Source: Sulfolobaceae archaeon
GTDB taxonomy: Archaea; Thermoproteota; Thermoprotei_A; Sulfolobales; Sulfolobaceae
Direction of reading: 5' to 3'
Assembly (NCBI GenBank): GCA_028277025.1
Contig: JAPYVG010000004.1
Span: 41,001 to 105,000, forward strand
DNA length: 64,000 nucleotides
A program made the position numbers and the translations under genes. This document shows, one piece after another, positions 41,894-54,612 of the stretch. Under the pieces are notes generated by a model. The model was not told the DNA's origin and made no database searches. It was given only the letters and a program-made list of their open reading frames with translations. Each line of letters opens with the position of its first letter. Positions within the stretch are counted from its first letter, which is position 1.

Positions 41894-42360
41894 TAGAAAA
41901 TTGAATATGCAAAAGGTTTAAAGTAATGTGTCAAGTCTTTAGTATAAACTGAGACTACTCTACCCCTTTGTAATGAAACTAATGTCAAATCTTTAATACT
42001 TAATATAGGATTACCCACTACTTTGGCTCTTAAGACTTTTAGTCTTATACTATCTGGTAATAAGGATTTAAGAGTATAAGCGGTCAATATATTTTCTTTA
42101 ACTTCAATACTTCCATAAACTTCTTCCTCTCCTTCATAAAATACTATTTTTTCGTCACCTTTAACTACATATCCTTCAATCCAATTAGGGCTTTCAATAA
42201 TGTTTTCGCACTCGTCTGAAATAATTGAAAGTGGGGGAAACTCTATTAAATATCCTTTAATTTTAAGTAAAGCTGGATATATTAATATTATGTCACCCTT
42301 CTTTATATTACTATATTCTCCCGGTTTGCATATTTTGTCTCCTCTATCAGCATAAGGCAT
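41857..42360 (-). CDS. Conserved hypothetical protein
   Basis: 167 residues, beta-rich ([39 protein letters not shown]). I do not recognise it. It overlaps the xpb1 3' end by 37 bp in convergent orientation, and starts beside the candidate guide RNA. Good ATG, acidic composition and compact genome context support a real gene. Confidence 0.5.
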   Translation of the reverse strand: MPYADRGDKICKPGEYSNIKKGDIILIYPALLKIKGYLIEFPPLSIISDECENIIESPNWIEGYVVKGDEKIVFYEGEEEVYGSIEVKENILTAYTLKSLLPDSIRLKVLRAKVVGNPILSIKDLTLVSLQRGRVVSVYTKDLTHYFKPFAYSIFYYITSSSSEEAG

Positions 42361-42393
42361 ATTTATTAATTTATATTATAACCTAATTAAAGA

Positions 42394-42443
42394 ATGATAG
42401 GACTTGTAAGGACTGAGAAAATGATGAGTAACTAGGCTGTTGA
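42394..42443 (+). ncRNA. Candidate C/D-box guide sRNA
   Basis: Order seen: ATGATAG (C-like, 42394-42400), 12-nt guide GACTTGTAAGGA, CTGA (D', 42413-42416), GAAA spacer, perfect ATGATGA (C', 42421-42427), 12-nt guide GTAACTAGGCTG, TTGA (D-like, 42440-42443). The 12/4/12 geometry is that of archaeal C/D sRNAs. TTTATATTA at 42370-42378 could be its TATA box. C and D boxes are imperfect, and targets are unknown. Confidence 0.5.
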
Positions 42444-42446
42444 AAA

Positions 42447-42722
42447 ATGAGATGGTTTAAGAAAAGGGAAATTGTGATATACTATTTACTTTATAAGAAA
42501 TTCAAAGATAGGCAATTTAATTTAGGTGAGGCATTAGACATACTTTCTCCATATTTTTCGAAAAAAGTTTCTTTAAACGTAATACGATATCTGACAAACG
42601 TAGGAGTCCTAATTAAAGTCGGAGATATGAATTATAAAGTATTACCTTTTGAGGAATATTTAGGAGAAATTTCCTTTCAATATCTTAGAAGAAGAGCTAT
42701 TCTTCGTCGTAAAACTCGATGA
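42447..42722 (+). CDS. Small winged-helix-like protein
   Basis: 91 residues, very basic at both ends (MRWFKKREIVIYYLLYKKFK ... RRRAILRRKTR). The middle looks like one HTH/winged helix (LGEALDILSPYFSKKVSLNV, VGVLIKVGDMNYKV). Function unknown; DNA or RNA binding plausible. It overlaps the convergent gene by 26 bp. Confidence 0.55.
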   Translation: MRWFKKREIVIYYLLYKKFKDRQFNLGEALDILSPYFSKKVSLNVIRYLTNVGVLIKVGDMNYKVLPFEEYLGEISFQYLRRRAILRRKTR

Positions 42723-43029
42723 TTATTTTAGCTTTAACCTCTTTTTTACTTAACGGTGGTATAGTTTGTCCGAAGTCTACTCCGACAACTACTTGGTTGT
42801 TCATAGAATCGTTAAACCTAACTTCTGCAACGTAATGTTTAGTTGGAGCTTGCGTTAATGTTCTCATTAGTTCTTCATAAATTCTACTTAATGCCATCTG
42901 TAGTGAAAGTGGGCTAGAGAAATCTTCTGGTTTTAACTGGATAGGTACGAAATTTCCTAAAATTTCACCTATTTTTGCCTTTCCTTCAAATTCTATCCTA
43001 AATGCGGGTTGTTGTTGGTTTGAAGTCAT
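42697..43029 (-). CDS. Conserved hypothetical protein
   Basis: 110 residues, mixed alpha/beta, with Q-rich start (TSNQQQPAFRIEFEGKA) and acidic end. No known family recognised. It lies upstream, head-to-tail, of nothing else; alba1 is the next gene upstream-side on the same strand, 84 bp away and separately promoted. Coding is supported by length and clear ATG. Confidence 0.5.
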   Translation of the reverse strand: MTSNQQQPAFRIEFEGKAKIGEILGNFVPIQLKPEDFSSPLSLQMALSRIYEELMRTLTQAPTKHYVAEVRFNDSMNNQVVVGVDFGQTIPPLSKKEVKAKIIIEFYDEE

Positions 43030-43113
43030 ATTATCACGATTTATATTATCTCACTCGCTATAATTAAGCTTTTAAGAAAAGACACGTAAAAATTATTATA
43101 TCTTTTTATATCT

Positions 43114-43407
43114 TTATGCTTTTTTCCTTATCGCTATCTCTATTGTTGAGACTCTTGATTGTTTACCGTCCTGGCTTGTTACTACCTGGCTTCCAATTCT
43201 TATTTCTTTAACTTCTATTTTGTCTGGTAAGAACCTATTCCTTACTATTTCTACTGTGTCTACAGCTTTACTTATTGCTCTTCCTCTAGCTTTTATTACT
43301 ATTTCATTTACTCCTTGGTTTAGTAGAGTTAAGGCTGCTAATACATAGTTCATTACAGGTTTTTTACCAACTAATACTACGTTGCTTGGAGTTGCGGCGG
43401 TGCTCAC
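43114..43407 (-). CDS. alba1: Alba1 chromatin protein
   Basis: 97-residue DNA/RNA-binding chromatin protein: [20 protein letters not shown] includes the lysine that is acetylated in Sulfolobus (K16/K17 region), then [20 protein letters not shown]. The second GTG (43407) is chosen: GGTGAT lies just upstream and the product matches the known 97-residue length; a GTG three codons earlier is possible. It is divergent from reverse gyrase. Confidence 0.95.
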   Translation of the reverse strand: MSTAATPSNVVLVGKKPVMNYVLAALTLLNQGVNEIVIKARGRAISKAVDTVEIVRNRFLPDKIEVKEIRIGSQVVTSQDGKQSRVSTIEIAIRKKA

Positions 43408-43555
43408 GTATATCACCCGTATCGCTTTACTGATAGTATAAAGAGGTAATTAAAGTTATCTAAAACATGAATTTATCTCCTTTTATAGTGTTAAGCCGAG
43501 TATCACTCTGTATTTCATCTTTTAAAATCATACTAGTCCAAACTGAAATGTTAGA

Positions 43556-46500
43556 ATGTTAAAGATAAGATACTTATTTGGATGCCCTAATTGTAATGGT
43601 CCAATAACTGCTGATCGTTTGACTAAGGGTATACCTTGTGAGAACTGCCTACCTGGAGTTGAGGGTGAATTAGATGTTAAAACTATATATGAACTACTTC
43701 TTCAGAACTCTTCATTAAAGGGCTATGCTGAGACCTATTACAACAACTTATTAAATAAGCAAGTTGAAGAACTATTCGAGAGAGTCGTAGGTAAAAAACC
43801 TTGGCCTATACAACAATATTGGTTAAGAAAACTTGTGCGAGGGGAAAGTTTCTCTCTCTCAGCCCCCACCGGTGTAGGGAAGACTACTACTCTGATCGTT
43901 TACTCAATATTTTTTGGTCAAACCTCATTGTTCATAGTACCCACTAATTCGTTAAAAGATCAAATATGTAAAAGACTAAAAGCTCACTATAAAGAGGTAA
44001 GTTGTGATAAACCAGAAGAAAATAAGATTAATGTTACCACTTTTTATGCTATTAATAAGAGAACCTCTGAATATAGTAGCCTAAGGCCTAAGCTCGTGAT
44101 AGTTGATGATGCTGACATGATATTGAAAAGCGGTAAGACAACAGAAAATATAGCTAAAATACTTCAAATACCAGATCAAGTGTTTGATTCTGCACTTCAA
44201 TTAGTAAAATTGAGGAGATTGTTAAAAGTTAAAGAGGATGAAGAGGTGAGGAAGAGGATATTCGAACTTGAGGGATTTATATTTGGTAATTGGCATTTCT
44301 CTTCCCAATTCATAGTATCGAGCGCTACGTTAAGACCTAAAGGTCTTAAGCAGTTAGCATTAAGGTTACTAACTGGATTTGAACCCTCAACTATCCAGAT
44401 TTATAATAGAAACATAATAGATGCGTTCTACGATAGCCTGGACTTGTATGAGGTAATTACAAAATTAAACGATGATGGGGGATTAATTCTAGTATCAAAG
44501 GACTTGGGAAGAAGTAAAATAAATGAGATATATGAGTTACTTAAAAATAATGGTATTAGGGTAGAAAAGGCAATATCTGGGAGAAAATTTATCGATAAAC
44601 TCTCTGCTGGGGAAGTGGACTTCTTAGTTGGTTCTGCGAGCTATTACGGTGTTGCTGTGAGAGGTATAGATGAGCCTAAAAGGATAAAGTACGTAATATT
44701 TTATGGAATTCCTAAATATAAGCTACCGTTAGAGGAAGCATTAAATAACCCGTTAACCACAGTGAAAGTTGCTGAGGGGTTATCAATTGATGTGAAAGAT
44801 TTAAAGAAAAAGCTACTATTGCTTTCTCCTTCTGAGTTACAAATGATTAAAATATCAATTAAGAAGTCTGAAAAATTAGAGGGAAAGTTAAAAGAATTGC
44901 AGGAAAAAATTGTAAAGCTAAAGGAGTCAATTATTGATACGTTATCTTCAAGAAAGATAAATAAGTTACTATTAGATAGTTCAGTAATTAGGAGAGAGAA
45001 TAAGGCTTACTATATACTGATGCCAGATATAATTACTTATCTTCAAGGGTCTGGTAGGGCTAGTAGGCTGTATAATAACACTTTAACATTAGGATTAAGC
45101 ATACTGCTAGTTGATGATAAAGACCTATTTGATATACTTCAAAAAAGACTTAAGAACCTCTATAGCGACTTTAAATTCGTTAATTTAAATGAAATCGACA
45201 TAGAAGAAGTAAAGGTAAAGATTAATGAAACTAGAAACGGTAATTTCAGCGAAAAAACGAAGACTATAAAAACTGTACTAATAATTGTAGAGTCGCCAAC
45301 TAAAGCTAAGACTATAGCTAAAATGTTCAGCAAACCTATTAGGCGTGAGGTTTTCGGGGTTCCAGTTTATGAAAGCGTTATAATTAATAATGATGAAATT
45401 CTGATAGCTAACATCTTAGCTTCTAAAGGCCATGTAACGGATTTAACAACAGAGGAGATTGGCTACCATGGTGTGAAGATTCATGAGGACGGGTTTACTG
45501 TAAACTATTCCCCAATTTATAAATGCTATAGTTGTGGTAAGACTATAGCCCAGAGAGTGAAAAAATGCCCCTATTGCGGTTCATCTCTGCTGTTTTCTTC
45601 AGAGAAGATTATAAACGCCATAAGGCTAGTAAGTTCTGAAGTAGATGAGGTATACATAGCCACTGACCCGGATCAAGAAGGGGAAAAGATAGCTTTTGAC
45701 TTATTTTCATTAATTAAGCCGTATAATAAGAGTGTCTACAGAATCTTCTATCATGAGATAACTAAAAACGCAATACTAGAGGCTTTGCGTAATAAGAGAA
45801 ATATTAACATTAATGAGGTAATTAGTCAAATAGTTAGGAGAATAGAGGACCGCTGGATAGGCTTTGAATTAAGTAAGTTCTTAAAGGATAGAATCGGTGA
45901 TGGTAATAACGGTTCCGGTAGGGTTCAAGGTCCAGTATTGGGTTGGATTGTTGAAAGGACTAAAGAGTATAAAGATAAACAAGGTTGGATTGTTTTAGTG
46001 GGAATCGGAGATTATACTTTAAAGAAATATTTTAAAAATAAGGGAGATGCAGAAAACTATTTACGTAACATAAGGGTTAACGTAAAGATGTTAGCCGAAA
46101 GGGAGGAATTAGTAAATCCATATCCACCATATACTACTGATTCTCTACTAATTGATGCATATAACAAACTTGGAATCAACTCCTCTCTAACAATGAAAAT
46201 TGCTCAAGAGTTATTCGAGGCGGGGTTAATAACATATCATAGAACCGATAGTACTCATATCTCAAATTTTGGAATAGCTATAGCTAGGGAGTACCTTAAT
46301 AAAATAGGTAGTGCTGAATTTGAGGGAAAGAACTGGGGGAATGAAGGTACACATGAGGCCATAAGGCCTACCATGCCACTGGATTTGAACGATTTACAGA
46401 AGGAATTAGAGGATAATCCATTTAAATATAATATAAGATTTACATGGGCTCACTTTAAGGTGTATGATTTAGTATTTAGGCGATTTATAGCCAGTCAAAT

Positions 46501-47032
46501 GAAGCCATCAAAAGTTATAGTTCAACAGTTCGAGATTAACGTTAATGGTGAGAAAGTGCAGGTGGAGTTGCCAGTGAGAGCAATAGGTGGATTCACAACT
46601 ATATACCCAATAAAAGTTTACAATGTTCCAATTGGGTCTGTGAATGCAGAAGCTAAGTTGAAGAGAGGTTCAACGATTTCCCTATTAAATTACGCTGAAG
46701 TGATAAAATCCATGAAGGAGAAGAATATAGGAAGGCCGAGTACTTATGCAAAGACCATTACATCTCTAATTAAGCACGGGTATGTGGTGGAAAGCAAAAA
46801 GAGGTCTTTCCTTATTGCCACTAAAAGAGGTATGACTGCTTATGAAATTCTCAGTAGTAATTTCTCAAGCTTTATTAGTGAAGATCGTACTAGCTTATTA
46901 TATTCAAGAATAGATAGAATTGCGAAAGGCGAAGTTAATGGTGAAAGTATATTAAGTGAGATATTGGCTGAGGTCAACGGAATTACTACCATAGCGTCAG
47001 TAAACTCTCTTGAGCCTAAGCAAGATATATGA
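43556..47032 (+). CDS. topR2: Reverse gyrase (TopR2-like)
   Basis: 1158-residue enzyme introducing positive supercoils, the hallmark of hyperthermophiles. N-terminal zinc finger CPNCNGPI ... CENC; helicase-like half with [11 protein letters not shown] and VDDADMI; topoisomerase IA half with [12 protein letters not shown], second zinc finger [30 protein letters not shown] and the catalytic tyrosine in TYHRTDST. Sulfolobales carry two copies; placement between alba genes fits TopR2. Confidence 0.95.
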   Translation: MLKIRYLFGCPNCNGPITADRLTKGIPCENCLPGVEGELDVKTIYELLLQNSSLKGYAETYYNNLLNKQVEELFERVVGKKPWPIQQYWLRKLVRGESFSLSAPTGVGKTTTLIVYSIFFGQTSLFIVPTNSLKDQICKRLKAHYKEVSCDKPEENKINVTTFYAINKRTSEYSSLRPKLVIVDDADMILKSGKTTENIAKILQIPDQVFDSALQLVKLRRLLKVKEDEEVRKRIFELEGFIFGNWHFSSQFIVSSATLRPKGLKQLALRLLTGFEPSTIQIYNRNIIDAFYDSLDLYEVITKLNDDGGLILVSKDLGRSKINEIYELLKNNGIRVEKAISGRKFIDKLSAGEVDFLVGSASYYGVAVRGIDEPKRIKYVIFYGIPKYKLPLEEALNNPLTTVKVAEGLSIDVKDLKKKLLLLSPSELQMIKISIKKSEKLEGKLKELQEKIVKLKESIIDTLSSRKINKLLLDSSVIRRENKAYYILMPDIITYLQGSGRASRLYNNTLTLGLSILLVDDKDLFDILQKRLKNLYSDFKFVNLNEIDIEEVKVKINETRNGNFSEKTKTIKTVLIIVESPTKAKTIAKMFSKPIRREVFGVPVYESVIINNDEILIANILASKGHVTDLTTEEIGYHGVKIHEDGFTVNYSPIYKCYSCGKTIAQRVKKCPYCGSSLLFSSEKIINAIRLVSSEVDEVYIATDPDQEGEKIAFDLFSLIKPYNKSVYRIFYHEITKNAILEALRNKRNININEVISQIVRRIEDRWIGFELSKFLKDRIGDGNNGSGRVQGPVLGWIVERTKEYKDKQGWIVLVGIGDYTLKKYFKNKGDAENYLRNIRVNVKMLAEREELVNPYPPYTTDSLLIDAYNKLGINSSLTMKIAQELFEAGLITYHRTDSTHISNFGIAIAREYLNKIGSAEFEGKNWGNEGTHEAIRPTMPLDLNDLQKELEDNPFKYNIRFTWAHFKVYDLVFRRFIASQMKPSKVIVQQFEINVNGEKVQVELPVRAIGGFTTIYPIKVYNVPIGSVNAEAKLKRGSTISLLNYAEVIKSMKEKNIGRPSTYAKTITSLIKHGYVVESKKRSFLIATKRGMTAYEILSSNFSSFISEDRTSLLYSRIDRIAKGEVNGESILSEILAEVNGITTIASVNSLEPKQDI

Positions 47033-47269
47033 TATCCTTCTCTTGTCTTTAACTTCACTTCCTATATCTACCTTTTCTAATTTTACGCCTTCTCCTAATC
47101 TAGCAACTAATTGATTATAAACGTCTACCGCTTTATTTATCTCTGGCCCTATTCCTTTAACCTCTACTTCTTCAAACCCCTGGTTAAACATTACGATAAT
47201 ATCTAATACATAATCTTCTATGTTTTTTGCCCTTGATACTATAATTTCGTTTGGTTTCTTCACAGCCAT
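46997..47269 (-). CDS. alba2: Alba2 chromatin protein
   Basis: 90-residue Alba paralogue: [37 protein letters not shown] and the terminal [14 protein letters not shown], nearly identical in layout to Sulfolobus Alba2, which forms heterodimers with Alba1. The frame is open 23 codons further, but ATG 47269 gives the family length. Its 3' end overlaps topR2 by 36 bp. Confidence 0.93.
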   Translation of the reverse strand: MAVKKPNEIIVSRAKNIEDYVLDIIVMFNQGFEEVEVKGIGPEINKAVDVYNQLVARLGEGVKLEKVDIGSEVKDKRRISYILLRLKRVY

Positions 47270-47374
47270 TTTATGATCGTAAAAAATGATAGATGTATAA
47301 AAAATAAATCTGTGCCCCTCTTGGCAGATCAGTAACACGGGCCTTAATCACTATTCATTACTCATGGGCATTCA

Positions 47375-50182
47375 TCATCCGTACTTTAGGTTTTGTATGT
47401 AACTTATTGCGTTTAAAACTAAAAACCCTACTATTGATTTATTCACAAAGAAATATTTAGGCGATATTGATGCTACAAGAGAGTCGTTAGGATCTTTTAT
47501 TTTAAGTTCAAGAATTTCATTATATGGTATTTTTCTAGTGAATTCATCTAAATTCTCTATCAGATCCTTAACTCTCAGTACTATCTCGAAAGTACCATCA
47601 GCTTGATAGGGTCTCATTACTACCACGTACGTTTCATCTAAGTTTACTGGGTTAAATGAGTTGTAATAATCACCAGAATCTACGACTTCTTTAAAGTCCT
47701 CAACTAGTAACCATCTATATTCATGTGTATCTACATCAATAAATGTACATGTCCTATATTTAGATTCTGGTTTTCTTAATTTCTTAAGTTTTAACTCCAA
47801 AGTCTTCTTAGAAATCCCCAGAATCTCAGAGAGCTCGTCAAGTGTGTATGCACCTCCTTTCAATGCATTATAAATTCTTAGATTTAGATCGAATATCCAT
47901 GGTCTTATCGGCGTATGAGCTAATATTGCTTTACCTAAAGGTGAGAGTCCTTCTGTATGAATTATTTCTATTTCCCCTTCCTTAATAGACTTTAGATATT
48001 GTATTGTTTTCTTTATGCTAAAGTATTTAGAAATAGTTTGCTTTAAGGCTTCTCTGATTAATATCTTATCTTCTTTTCTTGAAACTTTATTAATCTTACC
48101 AAAGCTATACTGTATCTCTTTTAAAGTAGCTAAAAATAACGGAGACCTTGTTATAACTCTGATAATTAACGATTTTAACTCATCCTCACTTAAAGTCAAT
48201 AACTCTTTTAGTAAATCCTCATTTACACCCCTAATCGAGAAACCATATATTGAAGCTCTAGCAGAAACATTTAAATTGTATTTCTTAGTAGCCAAATATA
48301 GAAGTAAATGGGACATTGTATTAGCTATTTTCTCACTTACTAATGTTGCATACACTATTTCATTGTTTTCTGGTACCGTTTCTACATAAATTGTTCTAGT
48401 ATTAGGCAGAGGTAAATTGTGTATTTTGTAGTTATCGATAATTTCATTTAAAGCGTTTTTAGCCTCCTCATCAAGGATTTCTGTATCCTCAGTATCTAAA
48501 CCGTTTTTAAGTAGTTCTTCAATTTGTTTAGGAAGTAACGAAGATTTTGATATGTTTTCTCCTTTCCAAATGGGAATTTCTCCTTCACCACTATTTGAGG
48601 GTATAACATTTATCGTTAGTTTATTTAAATCAACATTAGTTATATGCCAAAGCTTGCCACCTATTCTAATATTATCGTTACTTCTTAGGTGCTTATACAC
48701 ATAGATAGCATCTATCTCTCCTATAGGCTTATTTTCGTATTTTACACTAAAAGTATCATCAGTATTTATAAAGGAGAAAAATTCTGAAAATCCCCTCATC
48801 CAACCAGTTTTATTATCCCTATCAAATCTCCATATTTTGAAAAACATCTTTCCGATTTTAATATTATTATTTTCTACTTTGATAACCCCGTTTTTTGCCA
48901 TATAGTTAATTAATTCGAGAAAGAGCTCTTTACTCAAGTTCCTGTAATAGGCAGACGAAGTTATTATTTCAAATACTTTATGAATGCTAATCTCGCCATA
49001 TTGTAAGGCTATACCAATAATTTCTCTAGCTACTACATCTAGGTAAGGGACTATTTGCGGTGACTCAACAACCCCTTTCTTTGCAAGCCTGGTGAGTGCT
49101 AGGCTTTCCAATACGTCAAAATCGTATACACATAAAATCTCTCCTTTCGAAACCTTATTTATTGAATGCCCACTCCTCCCTAGTCTTTGTAAAAATGAGG
49201 CTACTGTAGGAGGTGGTCTGTACATTATCACTTTTTTTATTTCTCCCACATGGATTCCCAGTTCTAATGTTCTAGTACAAATTACTAAATTAGCATTTCC
49301 TTCTCTCAAACTTTTTTCTACTTTATCTTTCTCTTCCCTAGAAATTGAAGAGTGATGAATGTAAATTTCCTTTATTTTACTTTTTTCTAATTCTTCGTAT
49401 AATCTTTCTGTACTAAATCTAGAATTAGTGAATAGTAATGTAGGTTTTTCAATCGATTCTATAATATTTTTAGCAGTGGCCCCCCAGATGTCTTCATCTT
49501 TACCGAGCTTTATTTTCTTGATTTTTATCTCAAAATCTTTCGCAGAGTCAACCTTTATTATTTCAAAAGGTCTAGTGGAAGAACCGAAAACTAACTTTGC
49601 AACTTTTCTAATATTCCCAACAGTGGCTGAAAGTCCTATTCTTTGAAAGTCATAATCAGAGAAGTCTTTTAATCTTTCTAAGAGTATCGATAATTGAGCA
49701 CCTCTTTTTGAATTAATTATTTCGTGGACTTCATCTACTATTACCCACTTTATATTTTTATAATATTCTCGGAATTTAGTTGCCCAATCTAAATCTATTT
49801 CCAATCCCTCTGGGGTAGTAACAAGTATATGCGGTACTCTCTTCAATCTCATGCTCTTCTCCTTTTGCGGAACTTCGCCGTGTTTCCTATTAACTATAAA
49901 CCCTAACTTACCCGCCCACCACTCTATCCTTAAAGTTAAGTCATTTATAAGGGCTTTTAATGGGGTAATGTAAAGTACAGTTACGGGCTCCACTCTCTCG
50001 TGTAACATCTTATGGAATATTGGTAATAATGCGGCCTCAGTCTTCCCATATCCGGTTGGGGCTACAACTAGTACGTTTCTTCCTTCAAGAATTGGGGGAA
50101 TTGTTTGTTTTTGGACTGAGGTAAGATCACCCCATCCTTTTTCTTTTATTAATGACTGGAGACGATAATGTAATTTATCCAC
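47375..50182 (-). CDS. Lhr-family superfamily 2 helicase
   Basis: 935 residues, typical of archaeal Lhr-core helicases used in nucleic-acid repair and remodelling. VAPTGYGKTEAA (Walker A), VIVDEVHEI (DEVH), SATVGN, and SFLQRLGRSGHS (motif VI) are present, followed by the winged-helix/Lhr C-terminal region. Starts at GTG 50182. Whether this is aLhr1 or aLhr2 I cannot say. Confidence 0.85.
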   Translation of the reverse strand: MDKLHYRLQSLIKEKGWGDLTSVQKQTIPPILEGRNVLVVAPTGYGKTEAALLPIFHKMLHERVEPVTVLYITPLKALINDLTLRIEWWAGKLGFIVNRKHGEVPQKEKSMRLKRVPHILVTTPEGLEIDLDWATKFREYYKNIKWVIVDEVHEIINSKRGAQLSILLERLKDFSDYDFQRIGLSATVGNIRKVAKLVFGSSTRPFEIIKVDSAKDFEIKIKKIKLGKDEDIWGATAKNIIESIEKPTLLFTNSRFSTERLYEELEKSKIKEIYIHHSSISREEKDKVEKSLREGNANLVICTRTLELGIHVGEIKKVIMYRPPPTVASFLQRLGRSGHSINKVSKGEILCVYDFDVLESLALTRLAKKGVVESPQIVPYLDVVAREIIGIALQYGEISIHKVFEIITSSAYYRNLSKELFLELINYMAKNGVIKVENNNIKIGKMFFKIWRFDRDNKTGWMRGFSEFFSFINTDDTFSVKYENKPIGEIDAIYVYKHLRSNDNIRIGGKLWHITNVDLNKLTINVIPSNSGEGEIPIWKGENISKSSLLPKQIEELLKNGLDTEDTEILDEEAKNALNEIIDNYKIHNLPLPNTRTIYVETVPENNEIVYATLVSEKIANTMSHLLLYLATKKYNLNVSARASIYGFSIRGVNEDLLKELLTLSEDELKSLIIRVITRSPLFLATLKEIQYSFGKINKVSRKEDKILIREALKQTISKYFSIKKTIQYLKSIKEGEIEIIHTEGLSPLGKAILAHTPIRPWIFDLNLRIYNALKGGAYTLDELSEILGISKKTLELKLKKLRKPESKYRTCTFIDVDTHEYRWLLVEDFKEVVDSGDYYNSFNPVNLDETYVVVMRPYQADGTFEIVLRVKDLIENLDEFTRKIPYNEILELKIKDPNDSLVASISPKYFFVNKSIVGFLVLNAISYIQNLKYG

Positions 50183-50254
50183 TAATTATCACCGGAATGA
50201 CTTTAATGCACAATACACCGCTATTTTTAAAAATTTAAATTCTACTATCCCAAT

Positions 50255-50494
50255 ATGACAGAAAAGCACGAATGTATTGTCTGCGGGAGAATATTTCCTG
50301 AAGGCCAAGGGGTAAAGCTTATTATTAAAGGGAATGATTACTATTTCCATAGTAAAGCTTGTGCCTATAAATTCCTAAAAGAAGTAATTTATGCCGCAGA
50401 TCAAGACCGCATTTCCGATATATTTAAACAAGTAAAGAAAAAATATGAAGAGTTACTAGAGAAGAAAAGAGAGAAAGCAAAGAAAATAATTTAA
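50255..50494 (+). CDS. TRASH-like small metal-binding protein
   Basis: 79 residues: CIVCGRIFPEGQGVKL ... YYFHSKACAYKFLK is a treble-clef TRASH/L24e-like zinc finger (C-x2-C ... H-S-x-x-C), followed by a Lys/Glu-rich helix. Possible metal sensor or ribosome-associated protein; unproven. It is followed by the spacer carrying a guide RNA candidate. Confidence 0.75.
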   Translation: MTEKHECIVCGRIFPEGQGVKLIIKGNDYYFHSKACAYKFLKEVIYAADQDRISDIFKQVKKKYEELLEKKREKAKKII

Positions 50495-50546
50495 TCAGAA
50501 ACTCAGCCGTCATCATATTCTCAGAGTCCGCTATACTCTTCATCTC
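50495..50546 (-). ncRNA. Candidate C/D-box guide sRNA
   Basis: On the reverse strand: GAGATGA (C-like, 50546-50540), 15-nt guide AGAGTATAGCGGACT, CTGA (D', 50524-50521), GAAT, perfect ATGATGA (C', 50516-50510), 11-nt guide CGGCTGAGTTT, CTGA (D, 50498-50495). Three of four boxes are perfect or nearly so and the D'-C' spacer is normal. No terminal stem is evident and the target is unknown. Confidence 0.45.
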
Positions 50547-50593
50547 TTGCGAAATCAGCTTTATTAGAGTTAAAAAAGTATTTGCATAAAGAA

Positions 50594-52977
<2,384 letters not shown>

Positions 52978-52980
<3 letters not shown>

Positions 52981-52987
52981 TATAAAA
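52978..52987 (+). promoter_or_regulatory. TATA box of the top6BA operon
   Basis: TGATATAAAA overlapping the dys stop, about 25 nt before ATG 53008, implying leaderless transcription from that ATG. Confidence 0.5.
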
Positions 52988-53007
52988 GTAAAGAGTTGAT
53001 GGTTATT

Positions 53008-54612
53008 ATGTCAGCTCATCAAGAGAAGTATACTAGTATTTCTCCGGCTGAATTCTTCAAAAGGAATCCAGAACTTGCCGGGTTTACAAACCCGGCTAGG
53101 GCACTTTATCAAACTATAAGAGAATTAGTTGAAAACTCTTTAGATGCAACGGATGTCCACAGTATCCTCCCCTCTATTAGAATCTTAATTGATTTAATTG
53201 ACGAGCAAAAACAAATATACAAGGTTAATGTTGAAGATAACGGAATAGGAATTCCTCCACAAGTAGTTCCTAACGCTTTTGGTAAGGTGTTGTATTCTTC
53301 CAAATACGTTTTAAGGCAAACTAGAGGTATGTACGGACTCGGTGTAAAAGCTGCAGTTCTCTATAGTCAAATGTACCAAGAAAGGCCAGTTGAGATTTTC
53401 ACATCACCTGTAAATTCTAAGAGAATTTACTTCTTTAAACTTAAAATCGATATATCAAAAAACGAACCAATAATCCTGGAAAGATATTCAATAGCAAACG
53501 AGAAAGGATGGCATGGTACTTCAGTTAGTATATATTTATACGCGGATTGGACTAGGGCCAAATCAAGAGTTTATGAGTATTTGAAGAAAACATATATAAT
53601 AGCGCCTTACTCAGAAATATTCTTTAGAGATCCAGAAGGTAATGTACTTTATTATCCTAGATTAACGGATAAATTACCCAAGCCACCCCAAGAAGTAAAA
53701 CCGCATCCGTATGGAGTTGATATAGAGCTTGTAAAATATTTAATAAATAGGCTCAATAAACCAGTGAGTGTAAAGGACTTTTTAATTAATGAGTTCCAGA
53801 GCATAGGTGATGTTACAGCAGATAAATTGCTAGAGTTATCGAAAATACCTCCTTCAAAGAAAGCCAACGAGTTAACTGATGAAGAAATATCTAAATTAGT
53901 AGAAGTAATGAAGAAATTTGAAGATTTTAGACCGCCATCAGCAGACGCGTTATCAGTAATAGGTTCTGACTTAATAGAATTGAGTTTGAAAAAAATCTTT
54001 AACCCAGAGTTTGCTGCAGCGATAACTAGAAAACCTAAAGCATATCAAGGACATCCTTTTATAGTAGAGGCGGGGATTGCTTATGGTGGTGCAATCCCAC
54101 CTTCTCCAGATCCCATAGTTTTACGTTATGCTAATAAAATCCCATTAATATATGATGAAAAGTCAGATGTCATTTGGAAGGTCGTAAGCGAAGAAATAGA
54201 TTGGAAGAGGTATGGGATAGAAGAGGAACAACCTCCCCTGGTCGTAATGGTTCATCTTTGTAGTACTAAAGTACCGTATAAGAGTGCGGGGAAGGAAAGT
54301 ATTGCGGACGTTGAAGACATTGAAAAGGAAATAAAATTGGCAATAATGGATGTTTCAAGGAAGTTGAAAGTTTATATATCCCTTAAGAAAAAAGAGGAAG
54401 AGGCTAAAAAGAGGCTAATTACATACTTAAAATACATACCAGAAGTCAGTAGAAGTTTAGGATTATTTTTGACAAGTGGTGACAAGACGAAACTACCACC
54501 AGTGCAAAGTGAGTTAAAAGAGAAACTGTTAAATTTGGCTTTTAAGAGGCTTGAGGTTAAGGATAAAACATTAGAGGAAGAGATTAAAAACTATAAAGTT
54601 GAGGAGCAATGA
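53008..54612 (+). CDS. top6B: DNA topoisomerase VI subunit B
   Basis: GHKL ATPase subunit (about 534 residues) of type IIB topoisomerase that relaxes and decatenates DNA. Bergerat-fold motifs ENSLDATD, DNGIGIP and GMYGLGVKAA are present, then the H2TH (FQSIGDVTADKLLEL) and transducer. The TATA position selects ATG 53008 over upstream TTG. The stop overlaps the top6A start (ATGA). Confidence 0.95.
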   Translation: MSAHQEKYTSISPAEFFKRNPELAGFTNPARALYQTIRELVENSLDATDVHSILPSIRILIDLIDEQKQIYKVNVEDNGIGIPPQVVPNAFGKVLYSSKYVLRQTRGMYGLGVKAAVLYSQMYQERPVEIFTSPVNSKRIYFFKLKIDISKNEPIILERYSIANEKGWHGTSVSIYLYADWTRAKSRVYEYLKKTYIIAPYSEIFFRDPEGNVLYYPRLTDKLPKPPQEVKPHPYGVDIELVKYLINRLNKPVSVKDFLINEFQSIGDVTADKLLELSKIPPSKKANELTDEEISKLVEVMKKFEDFRPPSADALSVIGSDLIELSLKKIFNPEFAAAITRKPKAYQGHPFIVEAGIAYGGAIPPSPDPIVLRYANKIPLIYDEKSDVIWKVVSEEIDWKRYGIEEEQPPLVVMVHLCSTKVPYKSAGKESIADVEDIEKEIKLAIMDVSRKLKVYISLKKKEEEAKKRLITYLKYIPEVSRSLGLFLTSGDKTKLPPVQSELKEKLLNLAFKRLEVKDKTLEEEIKNYKVEEQ

